Numbered from the stretch's first letter, positions 1 through 7,948 are shown. The stretch is 64,000 bases of DNA from Williamsia serinedens (GCF_024171725.1 NZ_JAMTCG010000011.1:1-64000); one strand, 5' to 3'. A program made the numbers and translations. Notes: generated by a model from the letters alone, not told the origin.

Positions 1-1
1 C

Positions 2-232
2 GTCCACAAACGCACACGCCCTTACCGGCCCCAGACCAACGGCAAGATCGAACGGTTCCACCGCACCCTGACCGACGGCTGGGCCTACGCCCGCCGCTAC
101 GACAGCGAAACCGCCCGCCGCGACGCCCTACAGCCCTGGATGCACTTCTACAATCACCACCGAGCCCACAGCGCCACCGGAGGTCGGCCACCCATCACCC
201 GCCTGACCAACCTCCCTGGACATCACAGCTAG
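2..232 (+). CDS. IS481-type transposase, C-terminal end (partial at window edge)
   Basis: The frame is open at the left edge and runs 76 residues to TAG at 230-232. It carries RPYRPQTNGKIERFHRTL early on, then a block ending N-H-H-R-A-H-S-A-T-G-G-R-P-P. This is the C-terminal part of the RNase H-fold (DDE) domain of IS481/IS3-type transposases; the E of KIERFHRT is the expected third catalytic acid. The enzyme would cut and join DNA at the ends of its own insertion sequence. The start and left terminal repeat lie outside the window. The stop lies only about 50 bases before the next coding frame, so the right end of the element must be very close (see finding). Family confident; exact IS unknown. 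Confidence 0.85.
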   Translation, partial: VHKRTRPYRPQTNGKIERFHRTLTDGWAYARRYDSETARRDALQPWMHFYNHHRAHSATGGRPPITRLTNLPGHHS

Positions 233-279
233 CGCGCGCGCTGCACGGTGACCGCGCCCATGCTCCCGATCCCGACGAG

Positions 280-942
280 GTGCTCGCTGACACCACCGCC
301 TCGGCGGTGGCCATGCTTGAGCCCGTTCAGCACGCCGCGGTGACCCTGACCCACACCCAACGCACTGGGCGGCCCACCCTGACGTCGACTGCTGCCACCG
401 ACACTGTGGCCGAGCGGTTCGACAAACTGCAACACACCCACCGGCAGGGCCCGTGCTTCGAAGCGGCGTGGGAGTCGGGCGTGGTCGTCATCCGGGACAT
501 GACCACCGAACAACGATGGCCTGAGCTGGTCGATAGAGTCACCGCCGAACTACCCATCCGGTCAACGATGTCGATCCAGTTGTGGGTGACTGACAACGAG
601 ATGGGTGCGCTGAACCTGCACTCCGATCAGGTCGACGCGTTCGACTTCGACACCGGCCAGCTCGCGCTCAACCTGGCCACCCACGCCGCGATCGCTCTGT
701 CCGGGGCACGCCGCGATCAGCAATTCCGCTCCGCGCTGGCCTCCCGCGACATCATCGGCCAGGCCAAGGGCATGCTCATGGAGCGGTTCGACATCGATGC
801 GGTCTCGGCATTCGAGTTGCTCAAGAGGCTGTCCCAGGACACCAACGCCGCATTACGCGACGTCGCCACCCAACTGGTCGACGCCGACCACCCCACGCCT
901 CCAGCCCAGGAAGACCTCTCGCGTCCCGGCGAACGTCCCTGA
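280..942 (+). CDS. GAF-ANTAR domain RNA-binding antiterminator, probably 5'-clipped
   Basis: Soluble cytoplasmic regulator. A GAF-like sensory domain spans about residues 8-143, and an ANTAR RNA-binding domain about 148-203 (SRDIIGQAKGMLMERF, then a helical LLKRLSQDTN block). ANTAR proteins bind paired hairpins in nascent RNA and prevent termination; GAF domains sense small ligands or redox state. The start used is GTG 280, but the frame stays open upstream to about 229 with protein-like sequence (LARALHGDRAHAPDPDE) of the kind found near the N-terminus of this family. The true start was probably removed when the IS481-like element landed next to it. The gene may be inactive or driven from the IS end. 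Family sure, start unsure. Confidence 0.8.
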   Translation: MLADTTASAVAMLEPVQHAAVTLTHTQRTGRPTLTSTAATDTVAERFDKLQHTHRQGPCFEAAWESGVVVIRDMTTEQRWPELVDRVTAELPIRSTMSIQLWVTDNEMGALNLHSDQVDAFDFDTGQLALNLATHAAIALSGARRDQQFRSALASRDIIGQAKGMLMERFDIDAVSAFELLKRLSQDTNAALRDVATQLVDADHPTPPAQEDLSRPGERP

Positions 943-1064
943 CCCCGTTCGACCAGGACATCAACGGTCTGCGCATCTGTCACGCCGCCCACGGCGAGTT
1001 CACCCGGCTGTTCACCGGCACCGACCTCGACCCGCCTAGCTCGGCCGCAGGATTGTGCCCTCGA

Positions 1065-2441
1065 TTATTCCGCGGCGGTGCGTCGCAGTTTGGCGTTGAC
1101 GAATTCGCCCATGCCCCACCGTCCGAGCTCTCGACCGAATCCCGATCGTTTCACCCCGCCGAACGGCAACCCCGGCAGAGTCGTGCCGTGTTCGTTCACA
1201 TACGCCATGCCCACCTCCAGCCGGTCGGCGACGGCGCGAGCACGGTCGAGATCGGGACTCCACACCGACCCGCTGAGACCGAAGTCCACATCGTTGGCCA
1301 GCCGGACCGCGTCGTCGACCGATTCGGCCCGGTAGATCATCGCCACGGGGCCGAAGACCTCCTCGCCGTAGACGTCCATCTCGGCAGTGATACCGGTGAG
1401 CACAGCGGGACGCATGAACGCGCCGTCACCCTCGATCGCCGTCCCGCCGGTGTGCAGGGTCGCGCCCTGCTCGACAGCGCCACGGACCTGGTCGATCACG
1501 GTGTCCCGGGCCTCCACCGATGACAGTGGTCCGAGGTCGGTGTCGTCGGCGGCGGGGTCGCCGATCGTGACGGACTCGAACTCGGCGACGACCGCGTCAA
1601 CGAATTGGTCGTAGTGCTCGGACGCGACGATGAAGCGTTTCGGCGAGTTGCAGGCCTGGCCCGTGTTCGACAACCGCGCCGTGGCTGCGGTTCTCGCGAC
1701 CGATGCGACGTCGTCGGTGTCGAGGACGATGAACGGGTCCGAACCGCCGAGCTCGAGAACCGCCTTCTTGAGGTTGCGTGCCGCGACCTCCGCGACTGCG
1801 CTGCCCGCCTTCTCGCTACCGGTGAGCGACACGCCCCGGACGCGCGGGTCGGCGATCATGTCGGCGACCTGGTCCGAGCTTGCGTAGACGTTGATGTAGG
1901 CGTCCCCGGGTACTCCAGCGTCGTGTAGGGCGTCGGCCATCAGCGCCGAGGATGCGGCGCAGATGCTGGCGTGCTTGAGGATGATCGTGTTGCCCGCCAT
2001 GAGGTTCGGGGCGACGAACCGTGCGACCTGGTAGTAGGGGTAGTTCCACGGCATGACTCCGACGAGCGGTCCGATCGGTGCGGTCTGCACTATCGATTCC
2101 TCAGCCCCCTGGGGGTCGAGTGTCTCGTCGGCGAGCAGATCGGGTCCGTGGTCGGCGTACCAGCGGTAGATCGACGCCGCCAACTCGACCTCGGCGACGG
2201 ATTCCGCCCGCGGCTTGCCCATCTCGGTGGTGATCGCGACCGCGAGTTCGTCGGAACGTTCTGCATAGATGTCGGCTGTACGCCGTAACGCGGCGGCGCG
2301 CTCGTCCGGCGACACCGACCGCCAGGAGTCGAACGCTGCTGCGGATCGGCCGATCACCGTGTCGACCTGCGTGTCGGCGATGGAGGGGAACTCGCGCTCG
2401 GTGCGCCCGGTCGCGGGATTCGTCGTCGCGTAAGTGCTCAT
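1065..2441 (-). CDS. gabD: NAD(P)-dependent succinate-semialdehyde dehydrogenase
   Basis: Aldehyde dehydrogenase superfamily, 458 residues, the usual length for the short GabD/Sad group. It oxidises succinate semialdehyde to succinate with NAD(P), the last step of GABA degradation feeding the TCA cycle. Visible hallmarks are the N-terminal TNPATG, VMPWNYPYYQ (126-138), the general base in LELGGSDP (E230) and the catalytic cysteine in SNTGQACNSPKRF (C264). The ATG at 2441 has only a weak G-rich site upstream. It faces the ANTAR gene convergently; no GABA transaminase is nearby, so the local pathway role is inferred. A close relative using another aldehyde remains possible. Confidence 0.85.
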   Translation of the reverse strand: MSTYATTNPATGRTEREFPSIADTQVDTVIGRSAAAFDSWRSVSPDERAAALRRTADIYAERSDELAVAITTEMGKPRAESVAEVELAASIYRWYADHGPDLLADETLDPQGAEESIVQTAPIGPLVGVMPWNYPYYQVARFVAPNLMAGNTIILKHASICAASSALMADALHDAGVPGDAYINVYASSDQVADMIADPRVRGVSLTGSEKAGSAVAEVAARNLKKAVLELGGSDPFIVLDTDDVASVARTAATARLSNTGQACNSPKRFIVASEHYDQFVDAVVAEFESVTIGDPAADDTDLGPLSSVEARDTVIDQVRGAVEQGATLHTGGTAIEGDGAFMRPAVLTGITAEMDVYGEEVFGPVAMIYRAESVDDAVRLANDVDFGLSGSVWSPDLDRARAVADRLEVGMAYVNEHGTTLPGLPFGGVKRSGFGRELGRWGMGEFVNAKLRRTAAE

Positions 2442-2815
2442 CTTCCCACGCTACGCCGACGGCGATTCGCCGAGAACTGTGCCGCCGGATCTGGCGTGTG
2501 CGCTGACCGCCCCGCCAGTCACGAGGAATATGCAAGAACCCGAGCGAGTGGTTGCGAGTCGCGGTTGTGGGGCGGACGGTGGAGTGACGGGAGCCCGCGA
2601 GTCGCGATTCCGATTCGCCCCGTGTGGGTTCTCGTAGGGCATGCGGTGTGTCATCCGCTGTTGGCAACGCAGTTGTGTTGGGCCGCCTGTCCGTCCAGTA
2701 AGACTGTTCTTCCGCCGGGTGTGGGACGGGGCAGTTCCACTCCAGCCATGAGGTGGCCTCAGTCCGGTGCTCGCAGATGGTGGTCGGGAGAACAACGACA
2801 TCGAGGAGGAAGACA
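2442..2815. other. Intergenic region between divergent gabD and stress cluster
   Basis: 374 bases without a convincing gene. Open frames here have poor codon bias and no ribosome sites. It must hold the divergent promoters for gabD (minus) and the stress cluster (plus). I see no clear hexamer pair or known operator. Confidence 0.4.
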
Positions 2816-3058
2816 GTGACCGAACCCGTCTCGCAGGCCGGCGCGATAACTGGAACCCCGGACACCCACTACGACCTGTACTGGTTCATCGAGAAATGTC
2901 TGAACAACGCGTTGCGTCTGCAGACGTTCATCGTCGACGCCTACAGTGCCGGCGACACCGAGTTGGCGACGTTGTTCGAAAAGGCGAAGGCCGACAGTCA
3001 GAAGGGTGCTGAGCAAGCCCAGCGCCTGCTGTACGCCCGGCTATGGGCAGGTGAGTAA
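2816..3058 (+). CDS. Small helical protein, first gene of stress cluster
   Basis: 80 residues from GTG 2816, preceded by GAGGAGGA at the right distance; the longer frame from 2753 lacks a site. After THYDLYWFIEKCLNN it is almost wholly helical and rich in A, E, K and Q, with a spacing (H-x-D-L-Y, ending A-E-Q-A-Q-R-L-L-Y-A-R-L) that recalls half of a ferritin-like bundle. That resemblance is only impressionistic, and no complete metal site is visible. It stops two bases before the universal stress protein start, so the two are probably co-transcribed and translationally linked. Function unknown. Confidence 0.7.
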   Translation: MTEPVSQAGAITGTPDTHYDLYWFIEKCLNNALRLQTFIVDAYSAGDTELATLFEKAKADSQKGAEQAQRLLYARLWAGE

Positions 3059-3060
3059 CG

Positions 3061-3945
3061 ATGCCGGTCACCCTGGAGGCCGCAGATGCGATCTGTGTGG
3101 GTGTCGACGGATCCGAGGAGGCCATCACGGCCTCTCGGTGGGCCGCACACGCTGCGCTCCGAGAATCAACCGCGCTGATGATCGTGCACGCCTATTCGCC
3201 GGCAACGGTCGTCGACGCAGCGGTGCCCCTACCTCAGGAAGCCATCGACGCCGCTGTGGTCGACGCGCACCGCCTCGCCGACGACGCGGCAGCCGCCGCG
3301 AAATCGGCCGCACCGGGGGCGGCTGTAGAAGCGGTCGCGATGGCCGGACCGCCCGCGGACGTGCTGGAACACCTCTCGGGTGTGGCACGCAATGTCGTAG
3401 TCGGTACGCGTCATCTCAGCGGAATTCGCCGGTTCCTGGGCTCGGTCAGTTCCGAGGTCGCCGCCCATGCCCGCTGCCCGGTCACCGTGGTGGCCGGGCC
3501 GGGTGTCCCGGGCGGGCCGGTCGTAGTTGCCACCGACGCCACCCCCATCTCCGACGCCGCAGTCGCCGAGGGATTCCGGCAGGCGTCGATGCACCGGACG
3601 AGACTACGGATCGTCCACGCCCTCACCCCGCCCGCGGTCATCACCGGACCAGCCGTCATCGCCACCAGCGAACAACTCACCACCCCGGCCCGGGGCGCGT
3701 TGGATGAACAGATCGCACAGCACCAGCACCGCTATCCGGCGATGCATGTCGACGAAACCCTCATCGGCGGCGTAGATCCGGCCCGCGCGATCCTCGACGC
3801 AGCGACCGGGGCCAGCATGGTCGTACTCGGCACCCACGGTCGCGGCCGGATCCGATCACTGCTGCTGGGGTCGACCAGCGCCGCGGTCCTGCGCCGTGCC
3901 CGATGGCCCGTCACCTTCACCCACCCTGATCCTCATCGAGTCTGA
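3061..3945 (+). CDS. Tandem universal stress protein (UspA fold)
   Basis: 294 residues with two Usp domains, about 5-145 and 155-290. The first opens ICVGVDGSEEAITASRWA. The second carries the ATP-loop signature GTHGRGRIRSLLLGSTSAAV (G-2x-G-9x-G-S/T), so at least that half should bind ATP; the first half has a looser VGTRHLSGIRRFLGS version. Such double-domain proteins in mycobacteria are induced under hypoxia or nitrosative stress. Its neighbours (the small helical gene 2 bases upstream, two small genes downstream) form a likely stress operon. No regulatory box was recognised. Family confident; physiological trigger inferred. Confidence 0.9.
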   Translation: MPVTLEAADAICVGVDGSEEAITASRWAAHAALRESTALMIVHAYSPATVVDAAVPLPQEAIDAAVVDAHRLADDAAAAAKSAAPGAAVEAVAMAGPPADVLEHLSGVARNVVVGTRHLSGIRRFLGSVSSEVAAHARCPVTVVAGPGVPGGPVVVATDATPISDAAVAEGFRQASMHRTRLRIVHALTPPAVITGPAVIATSEQLTTPARGALDEQIAQHQHRYPAMHVDETLIGGVDPARAILDAATGASMVVLGTHGRGRIRSLLLGSTSAAVLRRARWPVTFTHPDPHRV

Positions 3946-3956
3946 GAGGAAGCGGC

Positions 3957-4184
3957 ATGCACGAAACCGCCCGCCGCGGCGATCTGCTCGATTACGCCGT
4001 CGAGCACTATCACGACCACACCCTGGACCCCGCCAGCATTATCGACGACCTGCACATCACCCCAGACCGGTTCTTCACCAAGCTGCTCGGAATCCTCAAC
4101 GAACACCCACCACACGTCGACGACACGACGCGACGCAACCTCGACACGACCGCCCGCCGCTACCTATGGCTACACCGCTGCTGA
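3957..4184 (+). CDS. Small conserved protein, DUF3263-like helical fold
   Basis: 75 residues. The pattern G-D-L-L-D-Y-A...I-I-D-D-L-H-I-T-P-D-R-F-F-T-K-L-L-G-I-L, followed by a basic helix R-R-Y-L-W-L, resembles the small actinobacterial DUF3263 group (a short helix-turn-helix type fold). The similarity is by eye and could be fortuitous. It starts 9 bases after the Usp stop with GAGAGGAAG as ribosome site, so it belongs to the same operon. No catalytic motif. A DNA-binding or regulatory role is only a guess. Confidence 0.65.
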   Translation: MHETARRGDLLDYAVEHYHDHTLDPASIIDDLHITPDRFFTKLLGILNEHPPHVDDTTRRNLDTTARRYLWLHRC

Positions 4185-4226
4185 ACCACACCCCGCCCAC
4201 TCCACACCTACGAAGGTGACAACGCG

Positions 4227-4457
4227 ATGACCACTGAACCGACTCCGCTGGCCCGCACGATCGCCCTAATCGCCGCCCAATACCCCAACCGACCCGCACT
4301 CGCCTTCAACCCACAAGGCCACCTCGTCGACTGGCAAGAGATAGACTCCGACGGATGGGTCCACAACGCCGACCCCGATGACCGCCACTACATCGTCGTC
4401 GGCGGAACCAACCCCGACGCCACCCAACAAGTCATCAACGCCACCGACAACCAGTAG
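4227..4457 (+). CDS. Hypothetical small protein, last gene of stress cluster
   Basis: 76 residues starting with ATG 4227 after a weak GAAGGTGA site. Composition is acidic with many D, N and P (DSDGWVHNADPDDRHYIVVGG), soluble, with no signal peptide, membrane segment or cysteine. I do not recognise a family. Codons are strongly GC3-biased like its neighbours, and it follows the preceding gene by 42 bases on the same strand, so it is probably the end of the Usp transcript. Confidence 0.6.
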   Translation: MTTEPTPLARTIALIAAQYPNRPALAFNPQGHLVDWQEIDSDGWVHNADPDDRHYIVVGGTNPDATQQVINATDNQ

Positions 4458-4751
4458 CCCGCCGCCCCCTTTGCCCCTGTGGCGTCTCGTTCCCGGTGTG
4501 AATCGCCCTGGGTATCTCAGAGGCTCGTGCAAACCCGCGTCGCTAGTTGCTGGTCCCCAGGGGTCGGGGAGCCCCGTCATCAGTAGCGCGGAGTGCTCGT
4601 CCCTACCGCGTTCGTCGGATATTCTTCGCTCGCCGCCGACGGGACATCGCTATCCCAGATCCCCCGGCGACCGCTGGGTTGAAGACCCGCCCAGGGGGTG
4701 CGAGTGGCTCGCGTTGCTGGGTGCAACGACGATCAGCGTCGGGCCACATCT

Positions 4752-4774
4752 CTGCGAGAACCTGGTTCTCGCAG
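4752..4774. repeat. Perfect 11-bp inverted repeat beside the dif-like site
   Basis: Arms CTGCGAGAACC (4752-4762) and GGTTCTCGCAG (4764-4774) around a single T, ending 9 bases before the left arm of the dif-like site. It could be an operator, an accessory protein site for recombination, or a terminator stem without a T-run. Confidence 0.6.
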
Positions 4775-4783
4775 CAAATTTCG

Positions 4784-4811
4784 CGCGCCGATAATTTACC
4801 TTATGTCAGGT
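4784..4811 (+). other. XerC/XerD dif-like recombination site, left copy
   Basis: 28-bp layout of a dif site: left arm CGCGCCGATAA, 6-bp centre TTTACC, right arm TTATGTCAGGT. The inner GATAA and TTATGT halves match the general bacterial dif pattern, in which XerC and XerD each bind an 11-bp arm. A directly repeated partner lies at 7818-7845 (9/11 left-arm and 10/11 right-arm identities; centres differ). Together they bound a 3 kb block. Confidence 0.7.
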
Positions 4812-4866
4812 CGTGGCCTTGTAGCATTCTCCCGCAACGGTTTTTCGAACATTGCGGGGCAGAAGA

Positions 4867-5445
4867 CTACCGCGCGGACTCGACCAACCTGACTGCTCGT
4901 TCGATCCGCCGCTCGTCCGGTTCGTGATCACCCCAATCGAGTCGCCCAGTCACGCGCGCGAGTACTTCGTCTACGTCGATCAGGTTGCTCCTGACGAGGG
5001 CGATCACGTACTCGACATCATTCGGGCGGCCGGCAAGCGCCTTGGACACGCAGATGTCCACCGGGCTAAGACACCAGCCGGCCTGTTCTCGCTCCCCTTC
5101 AGGGCCTGTGATCTCGTAGGATTCCAATCGGTTTTCCCAGCCCTTTGCCAGGATCAGCGTCCGCATCGAGATTCCCTCGACGTAGAACCCGTTTTCGTTG
5201 TGGAAGTCGCTGTCTTCGCCGACGGCCACATTTATTCGCGAGATTGCCTCTTCTACCTCGGACGGCGCTGCCCCAATGAACTGGAGTTCTGGGGTTGCGT
5301 CCATCTCACCGGAGAATGAGAGCGCCGCAGGTAGTGCCGCCGCTTCGTAGCTGCCCAAGATGGCTTGTGAGCCGACCACGATCACGCACGCACGTGCCGC
5401 CCTGTAAGCAGCTTCGATTCCGATTCGAAGCTCCTCGTTATTCAC
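4867..5445 (-). CDS. DUF6036-type nucleotidyltransferase-like protein
   Basis: 192 residues. The N-terminal half carries ARACVIVVGSQAILGSY, the G-S-Q-A-hydrophobic motif of the DUF6036/AbiEii-like nucleotidyltransferase fold, followed by an acidic strand region and the later block SPVDICVSKALAGRPNDVEYV, which also fits that group (D, K and R spacing). Such proteins occur as toxin-like or regulatory partners of small DNA-binding proteins. It overlaps the gene before it by 4 bases (ATGA), a translationally coupled pair. Codon use is less GC-biased than in the flanks, as expected for a separately acquired module. Enzymatic activity and toxicity are inference. Confidence 0.7.
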   Translation of the reverse strand: MNNEELRIGIEAAYRAARACVIVVGSQAILGSYEAAALPAALSFSGEMDATPELQFIGAAPSEVEEAISRINVAVGEDSDFHNENGFYVEGISMRTLILAKGWENRLESYEITGPEGEREQAGWCLSPVDICVSKALAGRPNDVEYVIALVRSNLIDVDEVLARVTGRLDWGDHEPDERRIERAVRLVESAR

Positions 5446-5768
5446 GCGGCGATCTGGTGTGCCCGCTCGATCACATGCAAACGCTGATCTTCGCTTAAGA
5501 GGCAGCCGAGCGGTGATACCGCGCGCATCATTTCCGCAAGCCCGTCGCTACCTGTTGCGTAGTGCTCGATGCCAGCAACGTCGGACGATGAAACGAGCGT
5601 CTCCCATATGTCTAGGCACTGTTCGTACAGCTCGCCACCAGCGTGCGCGCGCTTCTGCTCCAAGCGCTTGCGGACAAGCGGGCTCTCGAGAAGGCTGGGA
5701 TCGCTTCGTAGCAGGTCCAGCGCGATTTCATGCGTCATCGACTGACGTAACGACTTGGCTCCACGCAT
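5442..5768 (-). CDS. Partner of the DUF6036 gene, antitoxin-like position
   Basis: 108 residues from ATG 5768, with a near-perfect ribosome site AAAGGAGG. Mostly helical (RQSMTHEIALDLLRSDPSLL, VRKRLEQKRAHAGGELYEQCL), with no obvious catalytic or membrane motif and no family I can name. First gene of a two-gene operon with 4-base overlap to the nucleotidyltransferase-like gene, the usual arrangement of antitoxin before toxin. A TAGTTT -10-like hexamer sits on the minus strand near 5803-5808. Role as antitoxin or substrate-recognition partner is inferred from position only. Confidence 0.65.
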   Translation of the reverse strand: MRGAKSLRQSMTHEIALDLLRSDPSLLESPLVRKRLEQKRAHAGGELYEQCLDIWETLVSSSDVAGIEHYATGSDGLAEMMRAVSPLGCLLSEDQRLHVIERAHQIAA

Positions 5769-5919
5769 TTGCTGGACCTCCTTTCAAGCTTGACTGGTGT
5801 CCAAACTAGCACGCCTGTGCGGATAACGCCAGGTCAGAGCTGTTTATGCCAAGCCCGCGCGGTGTCCGACACCTCTGATAGACAGCGACAGTAGCCGCAC
5901 AGTTCGGACAGGGGGCGAG

Positions 5920-6807
5920 ATGGGGGAACGACCACTGCAAAACGGATCGCGTGGGACCGAAAAGCCCTGGTGGGAGCGTTGGCCGTGGGCGCTAGCGCTG
6001 TTTCCGATCGTCTACGCCGGATCCCGCGTTCTGGCTGTCTCACAGGGCGACCCCGAGATCGTCCGGACGCTGGTCCAGAACATCGACGTGACCGGGCTGC
6101 TGCTGTCGACGTTTCTGCCCGTCGGGAGCACTATCGCGCTGTGGGTATTCGTCGGGGTTGTAGCCGGCCGCGTCAACACCGACCGGAAAGAGGGCAAGAG
6201 GGCGTCCGAGACGTTCGGGTGGGTGTTTCTCCCGACCGTCCTCGTGGCTGCCCTGATCGTCTCCGAGACGCCTGCGTACCTAGTCCTCATCAACGGGGCG
6301 GGCCTTGTGACGATCGCGGTCGCCTACTTCGCCGCTAGACACCGCGGACGAGCGAGAGTCGCGGCCCGGTTGGTCCCGATCGGATTCGGGGTCGTCGGAG
6401 TCGTCGCCATGGTCTTTTTCACGGTGATGTTCGTGCTCGGGTTTGGTCAGTCGAACTGGCTGCCACGAGAACGGATTGACGTCCTCGAACAAGCACCGAC
6501 CAGCGGCTATGTCGTGTCGGCTGACCCCCGGTGGACAAAGTTGCTCACCGACGACCGACGGATCGAGGTCGTTCCGTCGACCTCGGTGCTGTCGAGACAC
6601 CCGATCCAACACGAGCCGAGCCGCTGGCAACGCCCACTGGTGAATGCGAACTCCGACCCTGTCGTTTCAGGATCTGTGGTGACGGCTGTTCTCGTAGTCC
6701 TCGCTCTTGCGATTCTCTTCGCGTCCGCCGCAGTACAAGCGCGGTCAGTCGTCCACGATATGGCGGACCAGCCGACCACTGCCGGCCCGTCGGGAGCTGC
6801 TCCGTAA
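5920..6807 (+). CDS. Polytopic membrane protein of unknown function
   Basis: 295 residues with a short charged N-terminus (KPWWERWPWALALFPIVYAG) and about five to six membrane segments: near residues 22-40, 50-80, 95-140 (two), 150-180, and one near 245-270. Between the last two lies a soluble stretch of about 65 residues with no recognised motif. Start ATG 5920 is preceded by GGGGGCGAG. It lies inside the dif-bounded block and is divergent from the DUF6036 pair. No transporter signature seen. It may be a cargo effector or immunity-type membrane protein, but nothing in the sequence proves it. Confidence 0.7.
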   Translation: MGERPLQNGSRGTEKPWWERWPWALALFPIVYAGSRVLAVSQGDPEIVRTLVQNIDVTGLLLSTFLPVGSTIALWVFVGVVAGRVNTDRKEGKRASETFGWVFLPTVLVAALIVSETPAYLVLINGAGLVTIAVAYFAARHRGRARVAARLVPIGFGVVGVVAMVFFTVMFVLGFGQSNWLPRERIDVLEQAPTSGYVVSADPRWTKLLTDDRRIEVVPSTSVLSRHPIQHEPSRWQRPLVNANSDPVVSGSVVTAVLVVLALAILFASAAVQARSVVHDMADQPTTAGPSGAAP

Positions 6808-7150
6808 CGGCTGTTCCCGATGGGCAGCAGCCGAAACGCACAGTGAGCAGGCCGGGCACTCTCACGCCGTGTGGTTACCTAATAGCAGCGAAGTATTCAC
6901 AGGCGTTCGATTTCTACTCACTGATGCCTGGCGCGGGGGTCGGGCGGCTCCCAGACAACGCGGATGTGGGTGCCGCCGCGGCGATCGATGCGCTTATTGC
7001 GCAACGCCATCGCGAATTCGAAGCTGCCGAGGAACCCTCCGGCTGTCCCGCCCAGCTCATCGACTAGATCGAACCGTTCGCACGGATTCCCGGGTAGCCG
7101 CGCCGCCACTGACTCGTCGCTGCTGGTAGGAAAGCGGCCATACTCGATGA
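6808..7150. other. Gene-poor stretch inside the dif-bounded block
   Basis: 343 bases. A 47-codon plus-strand frame (ATG 6924 to TAG 7067) and an opposing minus frame exist, but neither has a good ribosome site or decisive codon bias. I see no strong hairpin. It probably carries the promoter for the gene at 7151 and may contain remnants. Confidence 0.4.
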
Positions 7151-7744
7151 GTGCGTGATCCGGGAGACTTCGACGCCGTGGCCTACGTTGTGGGCCCATT
7201 CGCGGAGCTGCTCGACGCCATAGCGGCAGTGTCGCGAGAGATCACGTCAACAGCGCTGGCGGCCGCGGATCAAGGCGGAGGACGGCTAGTGGCGCACTCG
7301 CATTCCGTTGTCGATGTCGCCACCACCGAAGGGGTGCAACACCTGGTCTCGGTAGTCATGTGTTTCGACTCCGACCCTACGGACGCAGGTGGGGAACTCG
7401 TCGGCACTGTCCTGAGCCTCGGCCCATTCGCCTCGGTGAACGCCGCGTCTGATGCTGTGGCGGGTGAGGCATCGATCGGTTGTCACCTGATGTACGAACG
7501 CGAAGGGCTCGCTTTTGCGGGTATGTCGCACGACGTGACTCAGACAGCTGTGCGCGGAAGTGATCAGTTCTTCGCCAACGCCGCCGTGACCTATCGCAGA
7601 ATAGATTCCTCGCTGGAAGTCCCGATCGAACCCGCGGCCCAGCAGATTGCTCACCGCTGGCCACCGCCTCGACGAGGCTTACGGTTCCGTCTTGGTGGCA
7701 ACAAGAATCAGCGCATAGCCCACTATCGCCGAAACGGCGGGTGA
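7151..7744 (+). CDS. Hypothetical soluble protein
   Basis: 197 residues from GTG 7151 (no strong ribosome site; start uncertain by a few codons). The central part is balanced globular sequence (EGVQHLVSVVMCFDSDP, VGTVLSLGPFASVNAA, AVTYRRIDSSLEVPIEP), ending in a basic tail R-R-N-G-G. No signal peptide, membrane segment or known family. Last gene before the right dif-like site, so part of the 3 kb cassette. Codon bias favours this frame over the opposing ones, but function is unknown. Confidence 0.55.
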   Translation: MRDPGDFDAVAYVVGPFAELLDAIAAVSREITSTALAAADQGGGRLVAHSHSVVDVATTEGVQHLVSVVMCFDSDPTDAGGELVGTVLSLGPFASVNAASDAVAGEASIGCHLMYEREGLAFAGMSHDVTQTAVRGSDQFFANAAVTYRRIDSSLEVPIEPAAQQIAHRWPPPRRGLRFRLGGNKNQRIAHYRRNGG

Positions 7745-7817
7745 CCAGACCATCCTGTTTTCCCGTTGATGATGTTGCAACGCGGTTACTCTCACGCTCT
7801 GCAACTCGCCCCAACTC

Positions 7818-7845
7818 GGCGCCAATAATCTATATTATGTCAGGG
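7818..7845 (+). other. XerC/XerD dif-like recombination site, right copy
   Basis: Left arm GGCGCCAATAA, centre TCTATA, right arm TTATGTCAGGG. Same orientation as the copy at 4784-4811. The centre TCTATA is closer to a classical dif centre than that of the left copy. It lies in a gene-free gap of about 200 bases (7745-7948). Confidence 0.7.
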
Positions 7846-7948
7846 TGAAGTCGAAACATTCAGTCCTGCTGCCGTTTTCGGCCATGCTAGCGGAATGGCC
7901 GTCCGACCTCGCCGCAAAGCCTCCACCGATCCTGCCGAGGCCCGGCGC

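Larger units (their letters stand above)
4458..4866. other. Gene-free region holding the left dif-like site
   Basis: 409 bases with no credible gene. It contains a small hairpin CGTTGC/GCAACG (4712-4728), a perfect palindrome with 11-bp arms (4752-4774) and the left XerC/D-like site (4784-4811). Base composition shifts towards A+T from about 4770 rightward, marking the edge of the inserted block. Confidence 0.6.

Noticed and set aside
2451-2801. 116-residue minus-strand frame upstream of gabD
   Set aside because: No ribosome site, poor codon bias, Ser/Thr/Arg-rich without structure.
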